Positions 17,258-24,874 of a DNA stretch of 64,000 nt are shown here, in pieces. The notes under the pieces are model-generated. The model saw only the letters and a list, made by a program, of their open reading frames with translations, was not told where the DNA came from and searched no databases. Origin of the DNA: Gilvirhabdus luticola (GTDB taxonomy: Bacteria; Bacteroidota; Bacteroidia; Flavobacteriales; Flavobacteriaceae); NCBI RefSeq assembly GCF_032583975.1, contig NZ_JAWHTF010000004.1, one strand, 5' to 3'. Made by a program: the position numbers and the translations under genes. Within the stretch, counting starts at the first letter, position 1. Every line of letters starts with the position of its first letter.

Positions 17258-18307
17258 TTAAACTTTATTAATTTTTAAATCAGCTACTTCAAAAGGTGGT
17301 TTTGCCAACCCATTCATAACATCAGATGTTTTATTATATAACAATTGGATAATTCTGTGCGGTGCAAAAACATAGTTTTGTTTTAATATCTCACTCCATT
17401 TTTGAAGCGTTTGTCTACTAAAAAAACTACCTTCTACAAATTCATTTCCAGAGAAAACCTCATCTATCTGTAATGAAAAAGCAAATGATTCGAGAGGAAT
17501 TTCTTTTTTTCCAATACTTTCAAGTATTGCATGAGTTATTTCATTTTCATCTTTTGCAAAAATATTATGCAATGGTCCAAAATCTATTCGTTTTATATGT
17601 CGTGGAAATAAATTCGTTAATTTTCTGTCTATTACATAAGCCATAGTATCCAAAGACATATAACGATCTGCAGTTAATTTTAAAGTTTCATATATGTTGT
17701 CTTTTTCATTATGTGGGTTTTTTCCATCATAATCAAAATACATAAAACAAATAAACGGTCTGTTATGTGAAACATCATAAAAACTCCAGCTGGTCATATA
17801 TTTTGCAGAAATATCTTTTGGTGCGTCTATAATCTTACCTTGCACAAACCGATTAAAGATAAACTCTTGTTTTACAGATGAATAATATACTATTGATGCT
17901 GCTTGAAACAAACGATTTTTTCTTATAGATTGCTTTTTTACCAATAAACTGTCTAAAAATTCCTCTTTTAAAACATCTATATCTGTAAGCTTGTTTAAGT
18001 AATCTTCTCGAAGTGCTAAATCGTTAAACAAATACCTAAACTCCAAATAATTTGGAAATCCAGAATCCGTTAAATCTATCTTCATATTGTCTTCTTCGTC
18101 ATACATGTATTTTACACGCATAGCTTCAATTGAATACAATAACAAATGGCAGTATTGTTTAAAGAAAGTCATTTCTTGATCGCTGCACAATTCATTTTGC
18201 TGAATACTTACTATCAATTCTTTAAGAGCGAAATCTACCATTTTATGGTAAAAGACATAATGCTCTTTGGAGTCAAGTTCAGCTGAATCTAAAGGTGTAA
18301 CAATCAT
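17258..18307 (-). CDS. Protein of unknown function upstream of the AAA+ ATPase
   Basis: The product is 349 residues, soluble, with no signal peptide or membrane helix and no motif I recognise. Visible segments include a helical N-terminal half (FFKQYCHLLLYSIEAMRVKYMYD) and a mixed C-terminal half (PFICFMYFDYDGKNPHNEKDN, RHIKRIDFGPLHNIF). It sits 44 bases after the coiled-coil gene and 5 bases before the ATPase gene. A partner or adaptor of the ATPase is a plausible inference from position only. Confidence 0.72.
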   Translation of the reverse strand: MIVTPLDSAELDSKEHYVFYHKMVDFALKELIVSIQQNELCSDQEMTFFKQYCHLLLYSIEAMRVKYMYDEEDNMKIDLTDSGFPNYLEFRYLFNDLALREDYLNKLTDIDVLKEEFLDSLLVKKQSIRKNRLFQAASIVYYSSVKQEFIFNRFVQGKIIDAPKDISAKYMTSWSFYDVSHNRPFICFMYFDYDGKNPHNEKDNIYETLKLTADRYMSLDTMAYVIDRKLTNLFPRHIKRIDFGPLHNIFAKDENEITHAILESIGKKEIPLESFAFSLQIDEVFSGNEFVEGSFFSRQTLQKWSEILKQNYVFAPHRIIQLLYNKTSDVMNGLAKPPFEVADLKINKV

Positions 18308-18351
18308 TTATATTGAAATGAATAGATTTCTAATACGTGCAAATGCTTATT

Positions 18352-19698
18352 TTAAGACAATAAATCTTCTTCCTGTTCAGGATCTGCTTTACCATTACCA
18401 GCTCCGCCAGAATCGTCATTAGATGGTTTATTGGCATCAGCTTTATAATAATCTTCAAAAATTTCTTTCATATCTATGCCATAACGCTCTGCAAAATTCT
18501 TTTGAATTTTAGCATCCTTACCTCTAATTTCTTGCAACGCCTCTGCATAACTACTATAAACTCCTTGCATGACTTTTTCATGAACTGGTATATTGTCCAT
18601 CATTTCCTGACGAGCTTTTGCGCTTGCAGTATGCATTGATGCTAATGTTTCACCAATATGTTCATCGGTCTTAACACCTAAATGCTCTAAAATAGCGGCA
18701 AACTCTTGGTCTGTTCTTGCTTTAAGGGCAACGACGTAACCATCATAATATTTTAAACGCTCTTCTGTATCTGACTTTAATTTTGCACGATGCGTTTGTA
18801 AATTACTACGCAAAGAAGTTAATACCTTAATCGTTAAGTTATGTTTGTGCACAAAACTGTCTTTGCTAGCAGCTAATGTTGTATACGCGTTTTTAAGTCC
18901 TTCAAGTTCTTCAACTTTTTGTTCTAACGTAGTTACCTTACCTATAGCCTCAGCATATTCTGCAGATTGTTTATCTACAATTTCTTCAAGCGCTTGTCTT
19001 GATTGCTTTAACAATGCATATTGCTCTTCAAGTTTGTCTTCTACTTCTTTCTTTTTTTCTAAAGCTTTAGTATGGTTTTTTGTCGCTTCTACAATAGCAA
19101 CTTGCAATTTATCTTCAACTTCTTTTATTTCTATTTCTCGATCTTTCAAACGCTTAACTGCTGCCTGACTTTTAAATGATAATTCGTTAAGTAAAGTTTG
19201 TACATCAGCATTCTCAATACGCTGTTGAAACATGGCTTTTGCTTTATTATCAGCTTCGTCACGAGACTTTTGAGCTGCCTTGAGTTCTTCGGCTGCTTTA
19301 GCAATTTTACTTTTTCGTCCCCAAAGATTATTCCACCAAGTGTCTGGTTTAGCTTCGGCATCTTCTAGTTCAACTTTCGCACGTTCTAAACTTTTTATAG
19401 CATTATCTATTATCTTTTGTTCGTCTGCATTTAAACTCGAGAAATCTTCAAAGATAATACCTACTTCATCTTGATAATCAGTTAAATCTTTTATAGCATC
19501 AAGCAATGAAGTTCTATCTTTTTCAGCCATTGTAACCACATCATCCAATGTTGCGTTAAGAATTTTTTGGCGCACTTCAGGATCATCTTCTTGTGCTAGT
19601 TTAGATTTCATAGTGTCTATGGCTTTTCCCCAATTAACATCTACTTTCTCTTGTTTTTCGTTAGAACTGGTTTCTAATAAATCGAAGTCGTCAGACAT
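18352..19698 (-). CDS. Long coiled-coil protein, first gene of the AAA+ cluster
   Basis: The product is 448 residues from ATG 19698 (MSDDFDLLETSSNEKQ). An ATG at 19722 would add eight residues. It is almost wholly alpha-helical and acidic, with a Trp-rich break TWWNNLWGRKSKIA and long heptad-containing stretches (about residues 80-290, with KEVEDKLEEQYALLKQSRQ). The C-terminus is a disordered Gly/Ser/Asp tail ending DPEQEEDLLS. It is cytoplasmic by lack of a signal. It could be a scaffold or substrate for the downstream AAA+ protein. I considered a TelA-like assignment but could not support it. Confidence 0.75.
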   Translation of the reverse strand: MSDDFDLLETSSNEKQEKVDVNWGKAIDTMKSKLAQEDDPEVRQKILNATLDDVVTMAEKDRTSLLDAIKDLTDYQDEVGIIFEDFSSLNADEQKIIDNAIKSLERAKVELEDAEAKPDTWWNNLWGRKSKIAKAAEELKAAQKSRDEADNKAKAMFQQRIENADVQTLLNELSFKSQAAVKRLKDREIEIKEVEDKLQVAIVEATKNHTKALEKKKEVEDKLEEQYALLKQSRQALEEIVDKQSAEYAEAIGKVTTLEQKVEELEGLKNAYTTLAASKDSFVHKHNLTIKVLTSLRSNLQTHRAKLKSDTEERLKYYDGYVVALKARTDQEFAAILEHLGVKTDEHIGETLASMHTASAKARQEMMDNIPVHEKVMQGVYSSYAEALQEIRGKDAKIQKNFAERYGIDMKEIFEDYYKADANKPSNDDSGGAGNGKADPEQEEDLLS

Positions 19699-19865
19699 AT
19701 TGTAGTATTTTAAGTTGAACAATTTTTAGGATAAGCAATTTCGTTAAAAAATATGATTTTAAAAATTTATATCGCTCAAATTATAGGTATTTAAAATATA
19801 TATTTTGTTACATTTTATTATTTAAGGTATAGATGTTATCTTTAATATGTTAAATTTTATTTTTT

Positions 19866-20705
19866 ATGAAAAATAGTCTCTATTTCCTAATATGTATCTC
19901 TTTCCTATTTTTTAATTGCAAGACTGACAGGCAAACGAAAACGGCAAATGAATCTGATAATCTAATTAAGAATGACACTACATCCACAGAAGCAGAAGAA
20001 CATAAAACAGAATCTGTTTATGAATATACAGAAGACGGCATAAAGGTTTCAGCAATAAGTCATGCTACAATGGTATTAGAATATAATGATACTTCTATTT
20101 ATATTGATCCTGTTGGAGGAAAAGAGGCTTTTAAAGGATTTAATCCACCGACTTTTGCAATAATCACAGATATTCATGGTGACCACCTCAATGTTGAAAC
20201 GCTACAACAAATTTCTACTTCAACTACCATTATTATTGGTCCAAGAGCTGTTGCAGAACAAATGCCTGAAGAACTCAAGAATAACTTTACAGTTATTTTT
20301 AACGGATTAAGTAGAAATTTTAAAACTTCAAAAATAGAATTAAATGTTGAAGCCATTCCAATGTACAATTTACCAGAAGATGAAAATTCAAGACATCCAA
20401 AAGGTAGAGGTAACGGATATATTCTTACCATTAATGGAAAACGTATCTATATTTCTGGTGATACTGAAGATATTCCAGAAATGCGGCAGTTAAAAAATAT
20501 TGATATGGCCTTTGTATGTATGAATCTACCTTATACCATGACTGTTGATAGTGCGGCAAGTGCGGTCTTACAATTTAACCCTAAAGAGGTTTTTCCCTAT
20601 CACTACAGAGGCCAAGGTGGTTTGAGTGATGTAGATAAATTTAAAAATATAATCAATTCTCAAAACTCTGATATAAAAGTAATTCAGTTGGATTGGTACC
20701 ATTGA
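19866..20705 (+). CDS. Metallo-beta-lactamase-fold hydrolase, lipoprotein
   Basis: The product is 279 residues. The N-terminus has a lipoprotein signal with a lipobox ending at C18 (FLFFNC), so the enzyme is probably anchored to a membrane outside the cytoplasm. The MBL fold shows the metal motif H104-x-D106-H107 (TDIHGDHLN) and D199 in SGDTED, with FPYHYRG near the C-terminus. It resembles the UlaG/UPF0173 branch of the superfamily (ISHATMVLEYNDTSIYIDP). The substrate is unknown. A second, cytoplasmic member of this branch is at 37476-38153. Confidence 0.85.
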   Translation: MKNSLYFLICISFLFFNCKTDRQTKTANESDNLIKNDTTSTEAEEHKTESVYEYTEDGIKVSAISHATMVLEYNDTSIYIDPVGGKEAFKGFNPPTFAIITDIHGDHLNVETLQQISTSTTIIIGPRAVAEQMPEELKNNFTVIFNGLSRNFKTSKIELNVEAIPMYNLPEDENSRHPKGRGNGYILTINGKRIYISGDTEDIPEMRQLKNIDMAFVCMNLPYTMTVDSAASAVLQFNPKEVFPYHYRGQGGLSDVDKFKNIINSQNSDIKVIQLDWYH

Positions 20706-20836
20706 ACATTTATTTTTTAAATTATATAGGAAAAATATTATATTTGGTATAATTAATAACCCTTACACTACCTACTATGTTTCATAGTTTTCTTTCTCAA
20801 ATTTTTTCAACCAAATTGTTGTTAATTGAATTTAAT

Positions 20837-21028
20837 ATGTTGACTGTCCTAATAATTGTAGGTATTTTTTTCTTAATCTTAATAATACTTGGAATAAGAA
20901 AAACCTATAAACTAAATCAGGAAAATCGACGGTTAAATGAGTTGCATGCCAAGCAACTAGAAAAGGAGAAAGAGAATGAAGGTTATAAAGATTTCACCGA
21001 AGGCCATCTTTACCAAAATAACAAATAA
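20837..21028 (+). CDS. Small single-pass membrane protein
   Basis: The product is 63 residues from ATG 20837 (MLTVLIIVGIFFLILIILGI). The ATG at 20777 would add 20 residues and break the typical N-terminal anchor. One transmembrane helix (about residues 2-20) is followed by a charged helix (KLNQENRRLNELHAKQLEKEKENEG). The function is unknown. It ends three bases before the convergent ettA gene. Confidence 0.6.
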   Translation: MLTVLIIVGIFFLILIILGIRKTYKLNQENRRLNELHAKQLEKEKENEGYKDFTEGHLYQNNK

Positions 21029-21031
21029 GTT

Positions 21032-22723
21032 TTATCTAACCAATTTTTTGTATTTAATCCTTTTTGGCATTATGTCACCTCCAAGTCGTTTCTTTTTGTT
21101 TTCTTCATAATCAGAAAAACTTCCTTCAAAGAAATATACTTGAGAGTTGCCTTCAAAAGCAAGTATGTGTGTACATATTCTATCTAAAAACCAACGGTCG
21201 TGACTAATCACAACAGCACATCCTGCAAAATTTTCTAATCCTTCTTCTAAAGCACGTAACGTATTGACATCAAGATCATTAGTTGGTTCATCTAAAAGCA
21301 ATACATTACCTTCCTCTTTGAGTGTCATGGCTAAATGAAGTCGATTGCGTTCTCCACCTGAAAGCAATTTTACTTGTTTGTTTTGTTCGCTACCCGAAAA
21401 ATTAAATCGACTTAAATACGCCCGAGAATTTACTTGCTTTCCACCCATCATAATGAGTTCTTGCTCATCACTAAAATTTTGCCAGATTGATTTTTCAAGG
21501 TCAATATTAGAATGCTTCTGATCTACATAAGCCAGTTTTGCAGTTTCGCCAACTTTAAACTCACCTTTATCAGGAGTTTCTTCACCCATTATCATTTTGA
21601 AAATAGTTGTTTTACCCGCTCCATTTGGCCCAATAACTCCTACAATGCCAGCTTGAGGAAGATTGAAGTTTAAATTTTCATATAATAATTTGTCTTCATA
21701 GCCTTTACTTACACCAATGGCTTCAATAACACTGGTGCCTAATCTTGGACCATTTGGAATATAGATTTCGAGTTTTTCATCCAATTGTTTTTGGTCTTGA
21801 CTCATCAATTTATCGTAATTCTTCAAACGCGCTTTTTGCTTTGTTTGACGGCCTTTTGCACCTTGTCTTACCCATTCTAATTCACGTTCCAAAGTTTTTT
21901 GTCTTTTGGAAGCAGTTTTTCCTTCTTGAGCCATTCTTTTAGATTTTTGATCTAGCCAAGATGAGTAATTACCTTTCCAAGGTATACCTTCACCTCTATC
22001 TAACTCCAAAATCCAACCAGCAACATTATCTAAAAAGTAACGATCATGAGTTACGGCAATAACAGTTCCTTTATATTGTGCCAAATGATGCTCCAACCAA
22101 TGTACAGACTCTGCATCCAAATGGTTGGTTGGTTCATCTAAAAGTAACACATCTGGTTCTTGTAATAATAATCTACACAAAGCCACACGTCGACGCTCAC
22201 CTCCTGAAAGCACTCCAATCTTTTTATTACCATCAGGAGTACGAAGTGCATCCATTGCTATTTCAAGTTTAGTATCTAATTCCCAAGCATTGGCTGCATC
22301 AATTTGGTCTTGAAGTTCGGCTTGGCGATTCATCAATTTTTCCATTTTATCTGGATTTGAATAGACTTCTTCCAGACCAAACATATCGTTTATTTTATTG
22401 TATTCGTCAAGTATGGCAACCGTTTCTGCTGCACCTTCTCTTACTATCTCTAGTACAGTTTTGTCTTCGTCAAGTTTTGGCTCTTGTTCTAAAAAACCAA
22501 CTGAATAACCAGGAGAGAATACAACATTACCTTGATAGTTTTTATCAACTCCAGCGATTATTTTTAACAAGGTAGATTTACCAGAACCATTAAGACCAAG
22601 AATACCTATTTTGGCTCCATAAAAGAAGCTTAAATAGATATTTTTTAAAACAGGTGTATTTGCACTTTTAAATGTCTTGGTAACACCAGACATTGAAAAA
22701 ATTACTTTCTTATCGTCGCTCAT
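21032..22723 (-). CDS. ettA: ABC-F ATPase EttA (energy-dependent translational throttle)
   Basis: The product is 563 residues and lacks membrane segments, as expected for ABC-F proteins that act on the ribosome. EttA binds the E site and gates the first elongation step according to the ATP/ADP ratio. Two ABC domains are present: Walker A GLNGSGKST (43-51) with LSGGE (172-176) and LLLDEP (193-198), and GPNGAGKTT (364-372) with LSGGE (453-457) and a second LLLDEP. The linker (about 242-330) has the tRNA-interacting motif region with RELEWVRQGAKGRQTKQKAR typical of EttA. It immediately precedes a small membrane gene on the same strand. Confidence 0.95.
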   Translation of the reverse strand: MSDDKKVIFSMSGVTKTFKSANTPVLKNIYLSFFYGAKIGILGLNGSGKSTLLKIIAGVDKNYQGNVVFSPGYSVGFLEQEPKLDEDKTVLEIVREGAAETVAILDEYNKINDMFGLEEVYSNPDKMEKLMNRQAELQDQIDAANAWELDTKLEIAMDALRTPDGNKKIGVLSGGERRRVALCRLLLQEPDVLLLDEPTNHLDAESVHWLEHHLAQYKGTVIAVTHDRYFLDNVAGWILELDRGEGIPWKGNYSSWLDQKSKRMAQEGKTASKRQKTLERELEWVRQGAKGRQTKQKARLKNYDKLMSQDQKQLDEKLEIYIPNGPRLGTSVIEAIGVSKGYEDKLLYENLNFNLPQAGIVGVIGPNGAGKTTIFKMIMGEETPDKGEFKVGETAKLAYVDQKHSNIDLEKSIWQNFSDEQELIMMGGKQVNSRAYLSRFNFSGSEQNKQVKLLSGGERNRLHLAMTLKEEGNVLLLDEPTNDLDVNTLRALEEGLENFAGCAVVISHDRWFLDRICTHILAFEGNSQVYFFEGSFSDYEENKKKRLGGDIMPKRIKYKKLVR

Positions 22724-22906
22724 TTATACTCTACCTTTTAAAGCATTAAAAACCCAAGCTATCGCAAAAAATCCAATACCAACAGTGGCAAAACCCCAAC
22801 CAGCAACATCATCATACCTGTAAGCTCCCATTAATATTAGAATTATTCCCATTATTATCATAAGTACCGTAGCCCAAGCTAGCACTGTGTTTTTATTCAT
22901 TGCCAT
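22724..22906 (-). CDS. Small membrane protein (CAL67264-like)
   Basis: The product is 60 residues from ATG 22906 (MAMNKNTVLAWATVLMI). The longer frame to 22969 runs into a terminator hairpin and is rejected. Two membrane helices are predicted, with GAYRYDDVAGWGFATVGIGFFAIAW between and within them. It resembles a small flavobacterial membrane family I remember as CAL67264. Its stop directly abuts the ettA start, so it is probably cotranscribed with ettA. Confidence 0.7.
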   Translation of the reverse strand: MAMNKNTVLAWATVLMIIMGIILILMGAYRYDDVAGWGFATVGIGFFAIAWVFNALKGRV

Positions 22907-22953
22907 AATCTCTATTTTAGTTTTAGTTAGTAAGACAAATATCGCATTTTTAA

Positions 22954-22982
22954 ACAAAAAAAGCATCACAAATGTGATGCTT
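22954..22982 (-). terminator. Terminator of the FMN-reductase/marR/pirin operon
   Basis: AAGCATCAC (22961-22969) pairs with GTGATGCTT (22974-22982) around AAAT. On the minus strand it is followed by a T7 tract (22954-22960). It lies just after the pirin stop. Confidence 0.85.
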
Positions 22983-23008
22983 TAAGATTTAATTACAATT
23001 TAAACCAC

Positions 23009-23728
23009 TTAAATCATTGGTACTTCAATAAACAGAATTTCTGAACTATCTGAAGCTTTTATAGTAAAGCTCTCTGTTTCAGTAATTCCAATAGCATCAC
23101 GCGTATGCAATGAGTTTCCATCAATTTCAATTTCTCCATGAATATTCATTACATAAACGCCATGATTTTTGCTCTTCATATTATAGGTAAAACTTTTGTC
23201 TTTGTCTAAATCTATTCTTGACAAAACAGCATCCTGATGAATTTTTAAGCTCCCATCAAAATCTTCATCAATGGAGGTTACTAATGTTTGCAACTTATTT
23301 TTTCGCTCCGAAACATCAAAAGATTTTTGATCATAACGTGGCTTCACATTTTCTTTATTTGGTATTATCCATATTTGAAATAGACTCAAATGTTCATCAA
23401 CCGAACCATTAATTTCAGAATGTTGTACACCGGTGCCTGCTGACATTATTTGAACTTCTCCTGGTAATACGGGTTGCCATTCAACATGCATATTATCCCG
23501 ATGTTTTAACACACCTTTCAATGGAATTGTTATAATCTCCATATTGTTATGCGGATGTGTACCAAAACCCATTTTGGGTGCAATAATATCATCATTTAAA
23601 ACTCTTAAAGCACCGAATTGTACTTTTTCTGGATTATAATAATTTGCAAAACTAAACGAATGATTTGCTTGTAACCAGCCGTGGTTTGCAAATCCTCTAC
23701 TCTCTGCTTTATGCACTACAGTTTTCAT
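23009..23728 (-). CDS. Pirin-family protein
   Basis: The product is 239 residues with the bicupin pirin fold. The N-terminal cupin carries the metal-binding set in MGFGTHPHNNMEIITIPLKG and GVQHSE (His and Glu ligands). The family includes YhhW-like quercetin 2,3-dioxygenases and regulatory pirins, and I cannot choose between these. The protein is cytoplasmic. It is the last gene of an operon with an FMN reductase and a MarR regulator, a context seen for flavonoid or quinone response genes. The gene begins 25 bases after marR. Confidence 0.92.
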   Translation of the reverse strand: MKTVVHKAESRGFANHGWLQANHSFSFANYYNPEKVQFGALRVLNDDIIAPKMGFGTHPHNNMEIITIPLKGVLKHRDNMHVEWQPVLPGEVQIMSAGTGVQHSEINGSVDEHLSLFQIWIIPNKENVKPRYDQKSFDVSERKNKLQTLVTSIDEDFDGSLKIHQDAVLSRIDLDKDKSFTYNMKSKNHGVYVMNIHGEIEIDGNSLHTRDAIGITETESFTIKASDSSEILFIEVPMI

Positions 23729-23753
23729 TTTTAATTTCCTTTCTTAATTTTAA

Positions 23754-24191
23754 TTATCTCATTTTATCTAATAAATCACTCAATTGTTTCGCATCACTTT
23801 CAGTAAGATTTTTTATTAAATCTTCATTAAAATCTTTTGAAATTTTATTGAGTAACTGTTTTCCTTTGTTAGTAATTTGTATGTGAACGATACGCCTATC
23901 TGTCTCACAATTTAAGCGCTCAATCAAATTTTTTGAACACAATTTGTCCATTAATCTAGTTGCATTTGGTGAACGCTCTAACATGCGCTCTTTAATGGTT
24001 TGAACTTTTAATGGCTGATTTGCTCCTTTTAAAATTCGTAAAATATTGTATTGTTGTGGTGAAATTCCAAATGGCCTAAAAAACATACTTTGCTTGCTAT
24101 TAATCCAATTTGCCGTATAAATAATATTTAATAAAGCTTTTATTCTATTATTTGGAAATTTTGAATTAATATCTTTTGAAATATCACCCAT
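23754..24191 (-). CDS. MarR-family transcriptional regulator
   Basis: The product is 145 residues, a winged helix-turn-helix dimer type. The recognition region is QPLKVQTIKERMLERSPNATRLMDKL and the wing is ERLNCETDRRIVHIQITNKG with the conserved D-R-R. Two cysteines (LCSKNL and LNCETD) flank the wing and might sense oxidants, which is an inference only. It lies two bases after the FMN reductase gene and is followed by pirin. The perfect palindrome 24768-24785 upstream of the operon is a good candidate for its autoregulatory operator. Confidence 0.9.
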   Translation of the reverse strand: MGDISKDINSKFPNNRIKALLNIIYTANWINSKQSMFFRPFGISPQQYNILRILKGANQPLKVQTIKERMLERSPNATRLMDKLCSKNLIERLNCETDRRIVHIQITNKGKQLLNKISKDFNEDLIKNLTESDAKQLSDLLDKMR

Positions 24192-24193
24192 TT

Positions 24194-24724
24194 TTATAAA
24201 GCGATTTTAAACTTATTCACTTCATTTAGTAATTCATCATTTAATTCTGGATTTGATATTTTTCCATCAGAGAAATTATCATTAAAGCTTGGTAAAGAAA
24301 ACTCTGCAACAATATTAGCTTCATGCCGTGGGAATCTATCTTTTGCAATTGCCAAAACTGAAGCTCCTCCTCTAGCTCCTGGAGAAGTTGCCATTAACAA
24401 CATTGGCTTTCCCGCAAAGATTTTACTATCAATACGAGACATCCAATCAAATAAATTTTTGAAGGCTGAACTGTATGCGCCATTATGTTCTGCTAAAGAA
24501 ACTATAATTCCATCAGAAGATTTAATATATTCTAGAAACTTATACGCAGTCTCTGGTTGGCCCATTTGTTCTTCTAAATCAACTCCAAACAAAGGCATAT
24601 CAAAATCATTAAGGTCTAAAACTGTTGCTTTAACATTATCAACTAACGTCGATGTGTAAGCTACTAATTGCTTATTTATGGATTGTTTACTGTTGCTACC
24701 TGCAAAGGCTATTATATTTTTCAT
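24194..24724 (-). CDS. NAD(P)H-dependent FMN reductase
   Basis: The product is 176 residues from ATG 24724 (MKNIIAFAGSNSKQSINK). The upstream ATG at 24760 lies before the -7 element at 24747-24754 and cannot be on the main transcript. The flavodoxin-like fold shows the FMN phosphate loop GSNSKQSINK (about residues 9-18) and the segment VSLAEHNGAYSSAFKNLFDW typical of the NADPH-dependent FMN reductase family, which also includes quinone and azo reductases. It is the first gene of the operon with marR and pirin. Confidence 0.9.
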   Translation of the reverse strand: MKNIIAFAGSNSKQSINKQLVAYTSTLVDNVKATVLDLNDFDMPLFGVDLEEQMGQPETAYKFLEYIKSSDGIIVSLAEHNGAYSSAFKNLFDWMSRIDSKIFAGKPMLLMATSPGARGGASVLAIAKDRFPRHEANIVAEFSLPSFNDNFSDGKISNPELNDELLNEVNKFKIAL

Positions 24725-24746
24725 ATTGTATATTAAATTTCTATTA

Positions 24747-24777
24747 CAAATATATGACATATATAATTATATTCCAA
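24747..24777 (-). promoter_or_regulatory. Promoter of the FMN-reductase operon
   Basis: On the minus strand TATATTTG (24754-24747) is an exact match to TAnnTTTG. A -33 TTG is at 24777-24775, giving a 20-base spacer. The ATG at 24724 is 22 bases downstream of the -7 element. Confidence 0.7.
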
Positions 24778-24785
24778 GGAATATA
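24768..24785. promoter_or_regulatory. Perfect palindrome, likely MarR operator
   Basis: TATATTCC and GGAATATA are separated by AA, giving 8-bp perfect arms. The centre coincides with the -33 TTG of the minus-strand promoter, so a bound dimer would block the polymerase. A second, overlapping half-site pair GGAA-N5-TTCC (24778-24790) extends it. The size and symmetry suit a MarR dimer. Confidence 0.7.
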
Positions 24786-24874
24786 GTTCCATGTAAAATA
24801 ATTAACAAAACATTAGCATAGTTGACTTATTTAAATTTAAACTTTTGTATTTTAGCATCAAACGAAATTAAAGA

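Noticed and set aside
10704..19698. Anti-phage defence island or tellurite-type TelA system
   Set aside because: No nuclease, toxin, helicase, reverse transcriptase, TerD or TelA signature is visible, and the neighbours are ordinary metabolic genes. The cluster is reported as unknown instead.
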